A stretch of DNA of 64,000 nt from Paraburkholderia rhizosphaerae (GTDB lineage: Bacteria; Pseudomonadota; Gammaproteobacteria; Burkholderiales; Burkholderiaceae), in assembly GCF_004366595.1 (NCBI RefSeq), contig NZ_SORE01000004.1, forward strand, positions 186,001 through 250,000. Direction: 5' to 3'. The notes under the pieces were generated by a model. That model had not been told where the DNA came from. It saw only the letters and a program-made list of their open reading frames with translations, and made no database searches. Shown piece after piece: positions 53,768 through 63,643 of this stretch; position 1 is the first letter of the stretch, and each line of letters starts with the position of its first letter. The position numbers and the translations under genes were made by a program.

Positions 53768-55188
53768 CGGTGGGGATCCTTGTTCTTGCCGCGCGGGGCG
53801 CCGCGCACCTGCCGAGTGTCCGCGGCATCAGGCTCGCGATCGTCGCCATCGTCGGAAGCACCCGCGTGGCCGGTGTCGTCACCTTCATCGCCTTCCTCAC
53901 GGTCGTCACCGGACCCGTCTTCGGACTCGCCGTCGCGTTCGATCGCATCGTCATCGTCGAACATCGGATCGTCCGCTTCGTCGTAGACGTCGTCGAAATC
54001 GTCTGCTTCTTCGCGGTCAAAGCCGAGCGCCGCGCACAGTTCGGCCAGATCCGCCGGCACATCCGCGCGCCATTGCATCGTGCGGCGCGTTTCAGGATGG
54101 ACCAGCCCAAGACGCCACGCGTGCAAAGCCTGGCGTGCGAAGCCACCGGGCAGCGGCGTCACCGAACGTTTGCCGCGCGCGCGCCCGTACACCGGATCGC
54201 CGAGCAGCGGATGGCCGGTATGCGCGCAATGCACGCGAATCTGATGCGTGCGGCCGGTTTCGAGATCGCAGTGAATCGCCGATACCGGCTGCCGTTCCCA
54301 CACGACCGTCGCGACCCGCCGGAAATGCGTGCGCGCTGGCTTCCCCGCCGCGCCGGTGACGACCGCCATACGCGTGCGCTCACGTGAGTCGCGCCCAATC
54401 GGCGCGTCGATCGTGCCTTCGTCGGGCATGCCGCCCCAGACTAGCGCGAGATAACGGCGCTTCACCGTGCGCGCCTGCAACTGCCGCACGAGATCCGTCT
54501 GCGCGGCGAGCGTGCGCGCGACGACCATCAGGCCCGACGTGTCCTTGTCGAGCCGATGCACGATGCCCGCGCGCGGCAGGCCGGCGGCCGCCTCGCCATA
54601 GCGATGCAGCAGGCCGTTCAATATCGTGCCGCTCCAGTTACCCGCCGCCGGATGCACGACAAGCCCCGCCGGCTTGTTGATCACAACGATCGTGTCGTCT
54701 TCATAGACGATGTCGAGCGGCACCGCTTCCGGCGCGAACGCAAGCTGTTCGGGCAGCAGATCCGGCACGAGTTCGATCGTCGCGTTCAGCGGCACGGGCT
54801 GCCGCACTTTCGCCGGCAGGCTGTCGACGTGCACGCGCTGCGCCTCGATCCAGCTCTGCAGACGGCTGCGCGAGAACTCGGGAAATAGCTTCGCGAGCAC
54901 CTTGTCGAGACGCTCGCCCGCGAGTTCGAGCGGCACCACGGCGACGCGCAGCGTGGCCAGGTCTGACGTAGCGACACCCGACGCTTCGCCAGCCGGCGCG
55001 CCACGCGCACCGTCCGGCGTGGCGGGAGTTGTCAGTGACGGGGAAAGTGCGTCGTCCGCGACGAGATCGTCGTCGAGCGCATCGGTGGCATCGGGCGCCG
55101 CCGCGTTGGAGCGCGCTTCGCATCGGCTATAATCTTTGTCGCTATTCCGCGCGCCGGCTGTGGCACCCGGAGTATGAGAACGGGTCAT
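53764..55188 (-). CDS. rluD: 23S rRNA pseudouridine synthase RluD with extended tails
   Basis: RluD isomerises U1911, U1915 and U1917 in helix 69 of 23S rRNA. The S4 domain is about 92-150, and the catalytic Asp214 is in HRLDKDTSG (211-219), with GRTHQIRVH near 312. The protein is 474 residues against about 326 in E. coli. The extra parts are a disordered N-terminus (1-80, Ala/Asp/Ser rich) and an extremely acidic C-tail (391-474, mostly Asp/Glu/Gly). ATG 55188 has no clear ribosome-binding site, and the N-terminal extension contains the bamD promoter on the opposite strand, so a later start is possible. Confidence 0.9.
   Translation of the reverse strand: MTRSHTPGATAGARNSDKDYSRCEARSNAAAPDATDALDDDLVADDALSPSLTTPATPDGARGAPAGEASGVATSDLATLRVAVVPLELAGERLDKVLAKLFPEFSRSRLQSWIEAQRVHVDSLPAKVRQPVPLNATIELVPDLLPEQLAFAPEAVPLDIVYEDDTIVVINKPAGLVVHPAAGNWSGTILNGLLHRYGEAAAGLPRAGIVHRLDKDTSGLMVVARTLAAQTDLVRQLQARTVKRRYLALVWGGMPDEGTIDAPIGRDSRERTRMAVVTGAAGKPARTHFRRVATVVWERQPVSAIHCDLETGRTHQIRVHCAHTGHPLLGDPVYGRARGKRSVTPLPGGFARQALHAWRLGLVHPETRRTMQWRADVPADLAELCAALGFDREEADDFDDVYDEADDPMFDDDDAIERDGESEDGSGDDREEGDEGDDTGHAGASDDGDDREPDAADTRQVRGAPRGKNKDPHR
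55106..55133 (+). promoter_or_regulatory. Predicted sigma-70 promoter of bamD
   Basis: TTGGAG (55106-55111), a 16-nt spacer and consensus TATAAT (55128-55133) lie 106 nt before bamD. The site is inside the 5' end of the oppositely oriented rluD frame. Confidence 0.65.
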
Positions 55189-55238
55189 CGAGACTGTTTA
55201 CCTGACGTAAAGCGCTTGACGTAAAGCTTGACTGGACA

Positions 55239-56102
55239 ATGCGAGCCTTGAATATGATTACCCAAATGGCCCAAAAAGCGGCAGCGCAACCGGCCCTGCG
55301 TATCGCGCGATACGCGCGCTATATCGCGTGTATCTGCGCGGTCGCACTGGTCGCAGCGTGCCACGGCCTGCCCGAGAAGACCGATGAAACGGCCACGTGG
55401 ACGAACAACAAATTATATACGGAGGCGCAGGACGCCTTGAGCGGCAGCGACTGGGGCAAGTGCGCGAAGTACTTCGAAGCGCTCGAGGGTCGTGACCCGT
55501 TTGGCCATTTCGCCCAGCAGGCGCAGATCAACGTCGCGTATTGCAACTGGAAGGACAGCGAAACCGCCGCGGCCGACCAGGCCGTCGACCGCTTTATCCA
55601 GCTTCACCCGGATCACCCCGATATCGCCTATGCGTACTATCTGAAGGGCATGATCCACTTCAACGACGATCTCGGCCTGTTCGGCCGCTTCTCGGGTCAG
55701 GACATGAGCGAGCGCGACCCGAAGTCGCTGCGCGAGTCGTACGACGCGTTCAAGGTTGTCGTCGACAAGTACCCGCAGAGCAAATACGCGCCGGATGCGG
55801 CGCAGCGCATGCGCTATATCGTGAACGCGCTCGCGTCACACGAGGTGCACGCCGCTGATTACTACTACCGTCGCGGCGCGTATGTGGCCGCGATCAACCG
55901 CGCGCAGCTGGCGATCAAGGAGTACAAGAACGCGCCGGCAATCGAAGATGCGCTGCATATCATGTGGCTGTCGTACGACAAGCTCGGCCAGCCGCAACTG
56001 GCTGACGATACGAAGCGCGTGCTTGCCGGCACCTTCCCGGATAGCCCGTACATTACCGGGCACGCGCGCCCGGGCAAGGAAAAGTCGTGGTGGCAGTTCT
56101 GA
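55239..56102 (+). CDS. bamD: Outer-membrane assembly lipoprotein BamD
   Basis: BamD is an essential TPR lipoprotein of the BAM complex that folds outer-membrane beta-barrels. The 287-residue protein has a basic N-region, a hydrophobic stretch and lipobox LVAAC with Cys41. TPR-type helices follow: LYTEAQDALSGSDWGKCAKYFEALEGRDPFGHFAQQAQINVAYCNWK, FIQLHPDHPDIAYAYYLKGMIHF and YPQSKYAPDAAQRM. The C-terminal region ends RPGKEKSWWQF. Starts at residues 6 or 10 are alternatives, as the signal peptide is long. It is monocistronic: own promoter in rluD and a strong terminator after the stop. Confidence 0.95.
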   Translation: MRALNMITQMAQKAAAQPALRIARYARYIACICAVALVAACHGLPEKTDETATWTNNKLYTEAQDALSGSDWGKCAKYFEALEGRDPFGHFAQQAQINVAYCNWKDSETAAADQAVDRFIQLHPDHPDIAYAYYLKGMIHFNDDLGLFGRFSGQDMSERDPKSLRESYDAFKVVVDKYPQSKYAPDAAQRMRYIVNALASHEVHAADYYYRRGAYVAAINRAQLAIKEYKNAPAIEDALHIMWLSYDKLGQPQLADDTKRVLAGTFPDSPYITGHARPGKEKSWWQF

Positions 56103-56131
56103 CGCAGCCACGCTGACCTCTGCGCTGCGCA

Positions 56132-56173
56132 CCAACAAAAACGCCACGGCCCAGGCCGTGGCGTTTTTGTTGG
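56132..56173. terminator. Strong bidirectional terminator between bamD and rlmD
   Basis: A 19-bp uninterrupted stem (56132-56150 with 56155-56173, core AACGCCACGGC) closes a 4-nt CCAG loop. A5 on one side and T5 on the other serve termination on both strands. Confidence 0.92.
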
Positions 56174-56261
56174 CAGACCGCTGTAACGCGCCGTCAGTCG
56201 GCCCGACATCCGCCGTTGCGTGCAAAGAACGCGCGCGCGGTGGCGTCGCGGGTACGGCAGG

Positions 56262-57722
56262 TTACGTCGCGTTTGCGTTCTCATCGCGCTCGAAAAGCGC
56301 AATCGATTCGACATGCGATGTATGCGGGAACATGTTCACGACGCCCGCGCCCTTCAATCGATAACCCGCTTCATGCACGAGCAGACCTGCGTCGCGGGCC
56401 AGCGTCGCCGGATTGCACGACACGTAGACGATACGCTGCGGCAACGGGCCGTCCCCGCTTTGCGCGATATCGGCCAGCGCCTTCGAGACGGCGAGCGCGC
56501 CCTCACGCGGCGGGTCGATCAGGAATTTGTCGAAGTGCCCCAGTGCGCGCAGATCGTCAGCGCCGACTTCAAACAGATTGCGGCACGCAAACGACGTATG
56601 CCCATCGACGCCGTTTTCCTTCGCATTCGCCAGGGCTCGCGCGGTCAACGTGTCGCTCCCTTCAATGCCGACCACTTCCCGCGCGAGTTTCGCGAGCGGC
56701 AGCGTGAAGTTGCCGATGCCGCAGAACAGATCGAGCACACGATCGGACTTCGCGGGCGCCAGCAGCCGCAACGCGCGGCCGACCAGCACACGGTTGATCT
56801 GGTGATTGACCTGCGTGAAATCGGTCGGCAGAAACGGCATGCGGATACCGAACTCCGGCAGCGTGTAGTCGAGCTGCACGTCCAGCGGATAGAACGGCGT
56901 GACGGAATCCGGTCCCTTCGGCTGCAGCCAGAACTGCACGTGGTGCGCGTCGGCGAATTCACGCAGCAGCTGTTCGTCCGCGTCGTTGATCGGCTCGAGC
57001 ACACGCAGCACGAGCGCCGTGACCGACGCCCCGACCGCGAGTTCGATTTGCGGCATGCGATCGCGAATCGACAGGCCTTCGACCAGTCTGCGCAGCGGCA
57101 CGAGCATGTCGGAAACATGCGCAGGCAACACTTCACAGCTCGTCATGTCGGCGACGTAGCTGCTCTTGCGTTCATGGAAACCGACCAGCACGCCGCCCTT
57201 CTTCACGACGTTGCGCACCGTCAGACGCGCGCGGTAGCGGTAGCCCCACGACGGCCCATGGATCGGCCGGAAAACCGTCTCCGCACGCAGTTTCGCCAGA
57301 TGCGCGAGGCTATCTTCGAGCACGCGCTGCTTGACCGCGATCTGCGCGCGCATATCCAGATGCTGCATCGAACAGCCGCCACAGGTGCCGAAGAAGCGGC
57401 ACTGCGGCCTGGTACGGATCACGCTTTCGCGCAGGATATCGACGACAAGCGCCTGCTCGAAACTTGGCTTCCTTCTATAACTCGAATAGGTGACGCGCTC
57501 GCCGGGCAGCGCGCCCTCGACGAAGATGACTTTGCCCGGCGTGCCGTCTTCGGTCGCGGTGCGGCCGACGCCGCGCGCTTCCATATCGAGCGAGTCGATA
57601 TCGAGCACCGGCAGCGAGACGGGCGCAAGCGGCAGCGCGGTGACGCCCGCTTTGGCGGGTTTGCGTTTTGCTGCCTTGTTCGCAGGGGTTTGTGACGCTT
57701 GGCGAGGGGTGGTTTCAGACAC
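56262..57722 (-). CDS. rlmD: 23S rRNA (uracil-1939-C5) methyltransferase RlmD
   Basis: RlmD methylates U1939 of 23S rRNA using an Fe-S cluster and SAM. From GTG 57722, with AGGA 8 nt upstream, the protein has 486 residues. A TRAM-like domain is at about 35-95, the cluster Cys108, Cys114 and Cys117 are in [19 protein letters not shown] motif I is [14 protein letters not shown], and the catalytic Cys lies in [11 protein letters not shown]. An upstream extension starting TTG is possible but less likely. The N-terminal 30 residues are basic and Ala/Pro rich. It is convergent to bamD. Confidence 0.94.
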   Translation of the reverse strand: MSETTPRQASQTPANKAAKRKPAKAGVTALPLAPVSLPVLDIDSLDMEARGVGRTATEDGTPGKVIFVEGALPGERVTYSSYRRKPSFEQALVVDILRESVIRTRPQCRFFGTCGGCSMQHLDMRAQIAVKQRVLEDSLAHLAKLRAETVFRPIHGPSWGYRYRARLTVRNVVKKGGVLVGFHERKSSYVADMTSCEVLPAHVSDMLVPLRRLVEGLSIRDRMPQIELAVGASVTALVLRVLEPINDADEQLLREFADAHHVQFWLQPKGPDSVTPFYPLDVQLDYTLPEFGIRMPFLPTDFTQVNHQINRVLVGRALRLLAPAKSDRVLDLFCGIGNFTLPLAKLAREVVGIEGSDTLTARALANAKENGVDGHTSFACRNLFEVGADDLRALGHFDKFLIDPPREGALAVSKALADIAQSGDGPLPQRIVYVSCNPATLARDAGLLVHEAGYRLKGAGVVNMFPHTSHVESIALFERDENANAT

Positions 57723-57796
57723 CAGCAACTTCCTGACAGACTGTGAAGTAAAGGCGAGATTGTAGACGAACGGCAACCTCCGACGGAGATTTGACG

Positions 57797-58660
57797 ATGC
57801 GACTGATTAGCTGGAATGTCCAGTGGGGACGTGGCGCGCGCGGTGACGTCAGCCTGCCGCGTATGCTGAACGAGGCGCGCCACCTCGCCGACTTCGACGT
57901 GCTGTGCATGCAGGAAGTCACGCGCGGCTTCAACGTGCTGGCCGGCCATCCGGGCGACGACCAGTTCGCCGAGCTGGCGGACGAACTGCCGGGCTTCACG
58001 GTGCTCGACGCGATCGGCGCGGACCTTGCCCCGTTAAAGCTCGATGGGCCAGGCGCGCCGCGCCGGCAGTTCGGCAATGCGCTCGCGACGCGGCTGCCGG
58101 TCGAGCGTGTGATCCGCCATTCGCTGCCATGGCCCGCCGATGCACAGGCGCCGTCGATGCAGCGGGTTGCGCTCGAAGCCGTGCTGCGTGCGCCGAACGG
58201 GCCGCTACGCGTGATCGTCACGCATCTTGAGTTTTATTCGCTGCCGCAGCGGCTCGCGCAGGTTGACGCGTTGCGCCGCATCCAGCAGGAAGCGGCCGCC
58301 CACGCCGCGCGTCCGGCGCCGGCGGAAAATGCGATCGGGCCATTCGTCGATACCGCGCGGCCGGTGAGCGCGATCGTCTGCGGCGATTTCAACAGTGCGT
58401 ACGACAGCGACGCCTATCGGCGCATGCTCGCTCCGCTCGACGGCAGCCCGTCGTTTATCGACGCATGGACGACACTGCACCCGGGCGCGACACCGCCGCC
58501 GAGCGCCGGCGTGTACGACACCGAGCAATGGCAGGACGGGCCGCTCACCTGCGACTTCCTGTTCGTTACTGAGGATCTGCGCGGCAGGCTGCGCAGTTGC
58601 GAGATCGACGGCGCGACGCGCGCGTCGGATCACCAGCCGATCGTGCTGGAGATCGATTGA
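57797..58660 (+). CDS. Endonuclease/exonuclease/phosphatase (EEP) family protein
   Basis: This protein of 287 residues starts at ATG 57797 with GGAG 8 nt upstream. EEP-fold motifs are present: LISWNVQWG (metal Asn), CMQEV (metal Glu), [12 protein letters not shown] (His), GDFNSAYDS (Asp/Asn) and the terminal [11 protein letters not shown] (Asp-His pair). The family includes DNA repair exonucleases, inositol phosphatases and sphingomyelinases, and substrates differ widely. There is no signal peptide, so it should be cytoplasmic. It is divergent from rlmD and stands alone. Confidence 0.88.
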   Translation: MRLISWNVQWGRGARGDVSLPRMLNEARHLADFDVLCMQEVTRGFNVLAGHPGDDQFAELADELPGFTVLDAIGADLAPLKLDGPGAPRRQFGNALATRLPVERVIRHSLPWPADAQAPSMQRVALEAVLRAPNGPLRVIVTHLEFYSLPQRLAQVDALRRIQQEAAAHAARPAPAENAIGPFVDTARPVSAIVCGDFNSAYDSDAYRRMLAPLDGSPSFIDAWTTLHPGATPPPSAGVYDTEQWQDGPLTCDFLFVTEDLRGRLRSCEIDGATRASDHQPIVLEID

Positions 58661-58783
58661 GCGGTTGAGCGGGAGTAACTGGCTGGAATAGCTGCGGCAA
58701 CTGCAGCAGCCGCGCCGGATGGACACGACACTGGGCCGGCAACGACAGGAATGGCATCGCAAACGCGAGACGCCAGCGCAACA

Positions 58784-59560
58784 TTAGCTGTCGAACGCCG
58801 CGAGATACTCGGCCCAGTGCGGCGCGGGTTCCTGCACGAGTGAATTCTTCACGAGCGCGATTTCGTCCGCGTACTCTTCCGGTGAAAAACCGCCGCGCAT
58901 CAACTGAAACCGGCAATACAACAAATAGGTATTGACGACGTCCGTTTCGCAATAATTTCGTATTTCCTCGATACGCCCTTGCTGAAAGGCGTTCCACACC
59001 TGGCCGCCATCCATCCCGAGCTTGCCCGGAAAGCCGCACAGCTTCGCAAGCGCATCGAGCGGCGCGTTCGCGCGCGCCTGATACATCGCGAGCACGTCCA
59101 TCAGGTCCGTGTGACGCGCGTGGTAGCGGCTGATGTAGTTATTCCATTTGAACTCGCGGTCGTCTTCGCCGAGGTCCCAGTAACGGGCCGCTGCGACGCC
59201 GTTGACCAGCGCGCGGTAATGCAGCACCGGCAGGTCGAATCCGCCGCCGTTCCACGATACGAGTTGCGGCGTGTACTTCTCGATCACGCGGAAAAACGAT
59301 TGCACAAGCACCGTTTCGCCGTCGTCCGGCGAGCCGAGCGAGCGCACGCGAAAGCCGTTGTTGTCGCGGAATACGCAGGAAATGGCCGCGATACGCTGCA
59401 AATGATGCGGCAGGAAATCGCTGCCGGTCTTTTCGCGGCGTGCCGCGAACGCAAATTCCGCGACTTCGGCGTCGGATAACGTCGCGGGCAACGCTTCAAG
59501 CCGACGAATGCCGGCGACATCGGGAATGGTCTCGATGTCGAATACGAGAATCGGAGTCAT
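58784..59560 (-). CDS. Predicted 3'-5' exonuclease related to the PolB exonuclease domain
   Basis: This 258-residue DEDD-type exonuclease has no polymerase domain. Exo I is VFDIETIPD (Asp7, Glu9), Exo II is SWNGGGFDLPVLHYRA with the metal Asp, and Exo III is NYCETDVVNTYLL. The family (PF10108-type) is widespread in proteobacteria and thought to act on DNA or RNA ends. It starts 4 nt after the rpoS stop, so it is probably expressed from the surE-to-rpoS transcript and may be induced with it. The exact substrate is not known. Confidence 0.88.
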   Translation of the reverse strand: MTPILVFDIETIPDVAGIRRLEALPATLSDAEVAEFAFAARREKTGSDFLPHHLQRIAAISCVFRDNNGFRVRSLGSPDDGETVLVQSFFRVIEKYTPQLVSWNGGGFDLPVLHYRALVNGVAAARYWDLGEDDREFKWNNYISRYHARHTDLMDVLAMYQARANAPLDALAKLCGFPGKLGMDGGQVWNAFQQGRIEEIRNYCETDVVNTYLLYCRFQLMRGGFSPEEYADEIALVKNSLVQEPAPHWAEYLAAFDS

Positions 59561-59564
59561 CAGG

Positions 59565-60668
59565 TTAGAGAACCGCGTCCTTGCGTACGCCGTTGGACGC
59601 GAAGAAGCGCTTCAGCCGCACCAGCGCCTCCTGCTGGATCTGCCGCACGCGTTCGCGCGTCAGCCCCATTTCATCGGCCAGTTCTTCGAGGGTGGCCGGC
59701 TCGATATGGTTGAGGCCGAAGCGCCGTTCTATCACATGACGGTGCTTGTCGGACAACCTCGCGAGCCATGCGCGCGTCAGCGTTTCCAGTTCGCGATGCT
59801 GCACTTCGGCATCCGGCGACTGGCTTTGATCATCGGACAGCAGATCGAGCAGGCTGCTCGCCGGATCGAGATCGAGCGGCGCGTCGAGCGACGCGGTGTG
59901 CTCGTTCAGCGCAAGGATATCGGTGACTTCATCGCTGGTTTTGCCGGTCAGGTACGCGATGTCGTCGATGCTCGCGTCGCGCCGGTCCGCCGCTTCACCG
60001 GAATTCATCGAGTTCTTTTCCAGATGACGCTTCGCACGCAGCACCTGGTTCAGTTCGCGAATCACGTGCACTGGCAGCCGCACGGTGCGCGCCTGGTTCA
60101 TGATCGCGCGCTCAATGCTCTGGCGAATCCACCAGGTTGCATACGTCGAAAAACGGAAGCCGCGCGTCGGATCGAATTTTTCGATCGCGTGCATCAGGCC
60201 GAGGTTGCCTTCCTCGATCAGATCGAGCAACGGCACGCCGCGGTTCAGGTACCCCTTCGCAATGCTCACCACGAGCCGCAGGTTGCGCTCGATCATGACC
60301 TGCCGCGCCTCGAACTCGCCGGCCTTCGCCAGCCGCGAAAAACGCTGCTCTTCCTCGACAGTCAACAGCGGCTTCACGCTGATCCGGTTCAGATAGTGCT
60401 GGATCGTATCGGCGGTCAGCTCGGCCTGCAGCAACGCGCGGAAATCGTCCGCGTCGGACGGGGAATCGTTTGCGCCTTCGCGCGCGTCCGAGCCACCTTC
60501 GCCGTCGTCGGCTGCACGCCGCTCATCGGCATCGGCGGCATTGTTATCGAGTTCGTCGATGTTTTCGTCGTCCAGATCCGAAGCGCCAGCCTCCTCCACC
60601 GATACATGCGTGGCACGGCTGATCGTCTCAGTCTCGGCTTGCGGTGGGCGGCGCTTCGATTTCGGCAT
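59565..60668 (-). CDS. rpoS: RNA polymerase sigma factor RpoS
   Basis: RpoS is the stationary-phase and general stress sigma factor, 367 residues here. An acidic N-terminal extension (about 20-75, many Asp/Glu) precedes region 1.2 ([21 protein letters not shown]). Region 2 is [56 protein letters not shown]. Region 3 contains [18 protein letters not shown], and region 4 is [27 protein letters not shown]. It starts 12 nt after nlpD, the conserved context. In other bacteria an rpoS promoter lies inside nlpD; none was identified here. Confidence 0.97.
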   Translation of the reverse strand: MPKSKRRPPQAETETISRATHVSVEEAGASDLDDENIDELDNNAADADERRAADDGEGGSDAREGANDSPSDADDFRALLQAELTADTIQHYLNRISVKPLLTVEEEQRFSRLAKAGEFEARQVMIERNLRLVVSIAKGYLNRGVPLLDLIEEGNLGLMHAIEKFDPTRGFRFSTYATWWIRQSIERAIMNQARTVRLPVHVIRELNQVLRAKRHLEKNSMNSGEAADRRDASIDDIAYLTGKTSDEVTDILALNEHTASLDAPLDLDPASSLLDLLSDDQSQSPDAEVQHRELETLTRAWLARLSDKHRHVIERRFGLNHIEPATLEELADEMGLTRERVRQIQQEALVRLKRFFASNGVRKDAVL

Positions 60669-60680
60669 GGTCGTAATCGC

Positions 60681-61637
60681 TTATTGCGGCGGCAAGTACT
60701 TCAGTGGGTCGACAGGTTTGCCCTGCCGGCGAACTTCGAAATGCAACATCACACGATCGGAATCGCTGTTTCCCATTTCGGCGATCTTCTGCCCCTTCGT
60801 GACCGCGTCCCCCTCTTTTACCATCAAAGCACTGTTATGTGCATAGGCGGTAAGGTACGTTGCATCATGTTTGATGATAATGAGATTGCCGTATCCGCGC
60901 AGCCCATTTCCCGCATAAACGACCCTTCCATCCGCAGAAGCCTTGACCGGCTCACCCAGGCTTCCGCCAATATTCAAACCTTTGTTTTTCGAATCGTCAA
61001 ACGTGTTGAGCAGCGGACCGCGCACCGGCCAGGCGAATGTCACCGCGCCGGAAGCGGCGGCGGCGTCGCTGGTGGCGGCCGGCGGCTGCGGCGGAATGGT
61101 CGTGGCCGTCGCACCCGGCGCGTTGCTGGTCGCGCCATAGACCGGTGGCTGCGCCCCGCCCGGCAAGGTCGAAGGCGAACCACCCGCCGGCAGCTGGCCG
61201 ATCGGCGCGCTTTGCACCGCACCGCCCGCGATCGGCGCGGTCGCGACGCCCGGCGTCGCCGCCGTCGGATTCGCGCCTGGCGGCGCAACGCGCAGCAACT
61301 GGTCAACTTCGATCTGATTCGGGTTCGTCAGATTGTTCCACGCGGCGATATCGCGATAATTCTGCCCGTTTTCGAGCGCAATTCGATACAGCGTATCGCC
61401 TGGTTTTACCCGGTAATAACCCGGAGGCGGCGGGCCGAGCGGCACCGGAGGCTGCGCCGGCTGTTGCGTGGCCGCCGTGCCGAGCGTACCGGAACGATCG
61501 ACGACCGGTGCAGTGTCAAGACGCGACGCGCAGGCCGCGAGCAGCGACACCGCGAGTACGCACACCCCCCGTTGAGCCACGGTCAGACAGACATTTGTGC
61601 TGGTTCTTTGCATCGTGCGCAGCTTGCTGATAGTCAT
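60681..61637 (-). CDS. nlpD: NlpD-type lipoprotein with LysM and degenerate LytM domain
   Basis: NlpD activates cell-wall amidases at division. From ATG 61637 the protein has 318 residues; a TTG at 61646 overlaps the pcm stop (TTGA) with GGAG nearby and is an alternative. A lipobox LLAAC follows the signal peptide (Cys near residue 36). One LysM domain is YYRVKPGDTLYRIALENGQNYRDIAAWNNL, then a Pro/Gly/Ala linker of about 100 residues, and a C-terminal LytM/M23 domain. The metal His residues of active M23 peptidases are replaced (GLNIGG, MLHFEV), as in NlpD/EnvC activators, so no peptidase activity is expected. Confidence 0.92.
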   Translation of the reverse strand: MTISKLRTMQRTSTNVCLTVAQRGVCVLAVSLLAACASRLDTAPVVDRSGTLGTAATQQPAQPPVPLGPPPPGYYRVKPGDTLYRIALENGQNYRDIAAWNNLTNPNQIEVDQLLRVAPPGANPTAATPGVATAPIAGGAVQSAPIGQLPAGGSPSTLPGGAQPPVYGATSNAPGATATTIPPQPPAATSDAAAASGAVTFAWPVRGPLLNTFDDSKNKGLNIGGSLGEPVKASADGRVVYAGNGLRGYGNLIIIKHDATYLTAYAHNSALMVKEGDAVTKGQKIAEMGNSDSDRVMLHFEVRRQGKPVDPLKYLPPQ

Positions 61638-61642
61638 CGGAT

Positions 61643-62560
61643 TCAAATCACTCCGGATTTTAAGGGTACAAAGAAAACGCGATCAAGCCGCGACTCCCGC
61701 CACTGCGCGGGCCCGGTGCGCTCGACGAGCGTCAGCACCTGGGTCTGACCGTCCTGCGTGCCGACCGGCGCGACCAGACGCGCACCGATCGCCAGTTGTT
61801 CGAGCAGCGCCTGCGGCACGTCGAGCCCCGCGGCGGCAATCACGATCGCATCGAACGGCGCGGCCGCCGGCAAGCCGATGCGGCCGTCGCCGTAATGCAA
61901 GCGAATATTCGGAATGCGCAACGGCCGCAGATTCGTCTTCGCGCGCTCGTATAACGGCTTGATGCGCTCAATCGAATACACGTCGCGCGCGACCTGGCTC
62001 AATACCGCCGCCTGATACCCGCAGCCGGTGCCAATCTCGAGCACGTTATTCAGCTGCCGGCCCGCCGCGGCCAGTTCGATCATCCGCGCGACCACCGACG
62101 GCTTCGAGATGGTCTGGTGATGACCGATCGGCAGCGCCGCGTCTTCGTAAGCCTGCGTCGCGAGGCCAGGATCGACGAACATGTGGCGCGGCACGGTCGC
62201 CATCGCATTCAATACGCGCGGGTCGGCAACCCCATTCGCTCGCAGCCGTTCGACCATCCGCTCGCGCACCCGTTCCGACGTCAACGCATGCGCGCTGTTC
62301 AACGGAACGTTCGGCGCACCGGCACGCTCGAGCGTCGCGGGCAACCTCAGCGCGGGTTGCCGCGCAGCATCGTTGCGCCTGCCGGCGTTCACGGCACGCG
62401 CCGTTTGCGACGCTGCGATGCCTGATGGTTCGGACGTTCGGCCTTCGAGCGGCGCAACCTTTGAGACGCGCGCGTCACCCGAACGCGCTTCGCTTCGGCG
62501 CGGTTCGCGCACCAGGTCTTCGAGGCCCAGCGGGAAGCGCTTCGCGCGCTCGCCCGTCAT
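61643..62560 (-). CDS. pcm: Protein-L-isoaspartate O-methyltransferase
   Basis: Pcm repairs isoaspartyl damage in aged proteins using SAM. The protein is 305 residues, about 95 longer than E. coli Pcm at the N-terminus; the extension (1-90) is Arg/Ala/Pro rich and unstructured. The enzyme core has [30 protein letters not shown], the substrate loop [11 protein letters not shown] (145-154) and SAM motif [16 protein letters not shown] (173-187). Its ATG overlaps the surE stop (ATGA at 62557-62560). The enzyme core also contains internal Met residues near 102 and 120, so a short form could be made. Confidence 0.93.
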   Translation of the reverse strand: MTGERAKRFPLGLEDLVREPRRSEARSGDARVSKVAPLEGRTSEPSGIAASQTARAVNAGRRNDAARQPALRLPATLERAGAPNVPLNSAHALTSERVRERMVERLRANGVADPRVLNAMATVPRHMFVDPGLATQAYEDAALPIGHHQTISKPSVVARMIELAAAGRQLNNVLEIGTGCGYQAAVLSQVARDVYSIERIKPLYERAKTNLRPLRIPNIRLHYGDGRIGLPAAAPFDAIVIAAAGLDVPQALLEQLAIGARLVAPVGTQDGQTQVLTLVERTGPAQWRESRLDRVFFVPLKSGVI

Positions 62561-63315
62561 GAAGCGCCGCTCCCGGCGCGTGCCCAGTCGCGTGCCGCGG
62601 ACAGCATCGCGTTGTGGGTCAGATCGAGTTGCAACGGCGTGATCGATACATGACCGTGCGCGACGGCGTGAAAGTCAGTGCCTTCACTCGCGTCGCGCGC
62701 GGTACCCGACGGCCCGATCCAGTAGATCGGCTCGCCGCGCGGGTTAGTCTGGCGGATCACCGGCTGCGACGGATGCCGCTTGCCAAGACGCGTGATACGC
62801 CATGCCCCCAACTCGTCGTAAGGCAGGTTTGGAATGTTGACGTTCAGCAGCGGATGTCCCGGCAAAGGCGCATCGAGATAATGTTTGACTATTTCGGCGG
62901 CGACACGCGCGGCCGATTCGAGATGCGCCCAGTCCTTGTCGACCAGTGAGAATGCAATCGCGGGCACGTTGAACATCACGCCTTCGGTCGCGGCGGCGAC
63001 CGTTCCCGAGTACAGCGTGTCTTCACCCATGTTCTGGCCGTTGTTGATGCCCGACACCACGAGGTCGGGCTTATGGTCGAGCATGCCGGTCAACGCGATG
63101 TGAACCGAATCGGTGGGCGTGCCGTTCACGTAGTAGAAGCCATTCGCCGAGCGCAGCACCGACAGCGGCCGCCACAGCGTCAACGAATTCGATGCGCCGC
63201 TGCAGTTCTGCTCGGGCGCCATCACGGTGACGTCGGCGAGCGGTTTCAGTGCTTCGTGCAGCGCCGCGAGACCGGGCGCGAGATAACCGTCGTCGTTGCT
63301 GAGTAGGATTCGCAT
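62557..63315 (-). CDS. surE: 5'/3'-nucleotidase SurE
   Basis: SurE is a survival-protein nucleotidase that dephosphorylates nucleoside 5'- and 3'-monophosphates. From ATG 63315 ([15 protein letters not shown]) the protein has 252 residues, the standard length. The metal residues Asp8 and Asp9, Ser in [10 protein letters not shown], and Asn in [24 protein letters not shown] are intact. An upstream in-frame extension of ten codons lacks support. TACAAT lies just 6 nt before this ATG, so the mRNA may be nearly leaderless. First gene of surE-pcm-nlpD-rpoS. Confidence 0.95.
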   Translation of the reverse strand: MRILLSNDDGYLAPGLAALHEALKPLADVTVMAPEQNCSGASNSLTLWRPLSVLRSANGFYYVNGTPTDSVHIALTGMLDHKPDLVVSGINNGQNMGEDTLYSGTVAAATEGVMFNVPAIAFSLVDKDWAHLESAARVAAEIVKHYLDAPLPGHPLLNVNIPNLPYDELGAWRITRLGKRHPSQPVIRQTNPRGEPIYWIGPSGTARDASEGTDFHAVAHGHVSITPLQLDLTHNAMLSAARDWARAGSGAS

Positions 63316-63321
63316 GCGGCG

Positions 63322-63327
63322 ATTGTA
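63322..63327 (-). promoter_or_regulatory. Possible -10 element immediately upstream of surE
   Basis: TACAAT is read on the minus strand 6 nt before the surE ATG. The matching -35 region at 17 nt (TCCGCG) is poor, so this is a weak call. Confidence 0.35.
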
Positions 63328-63643
63328 ACCGAGGAAAGAAGGCACGCGGACGACACCGCATGCGTGTGCGCGCGCTCGTGCGCACTGCGATGCGCGACGC
63401 TCTCGCGCACGCGCTCGGGTGTCACGCGCGAGCGCCGGTTACCGCGTCCCGCCTGTCGTGCGAGCCATGTGAGCGCGATGCGCGCGGCACACGAGCGCGC
63501 CGCTAAGCAATGCCAATTCGCTGCAGCACGCAATGACGGAGCAAAACGAAAGGCGACGAAACCTGACGCAACGAAGCGCACGGTCGTTCGACCATGCTTT
63601 ACACTCGACGGCCTGTCTGTGAACACCGTTAGGAGGAGACGCC
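63328..63643. other. Divergent intergenic region surE / quinone oxidoreductase
   Basis: About 316 nt without a supported gene. It is rich in CGCGC-type dinucleotide runs in the left half. No clear promoter was found for the plus-strand gene beyond its strong ribosome-binding site. Confidence 0.4.

Noticed and set aside
56220..57695. Open frame of about 490 codons opposite rlmD
   Set aside because: Arg/His-rich composition with no family-like motif, and rlmD on the other strand has all catalytic residues.
59508..61748. 746-codon plus-strand frame spanning rpoS and nlpD
   Set aside because: It is antisense to two conserved genes and has shadow-frame composition.
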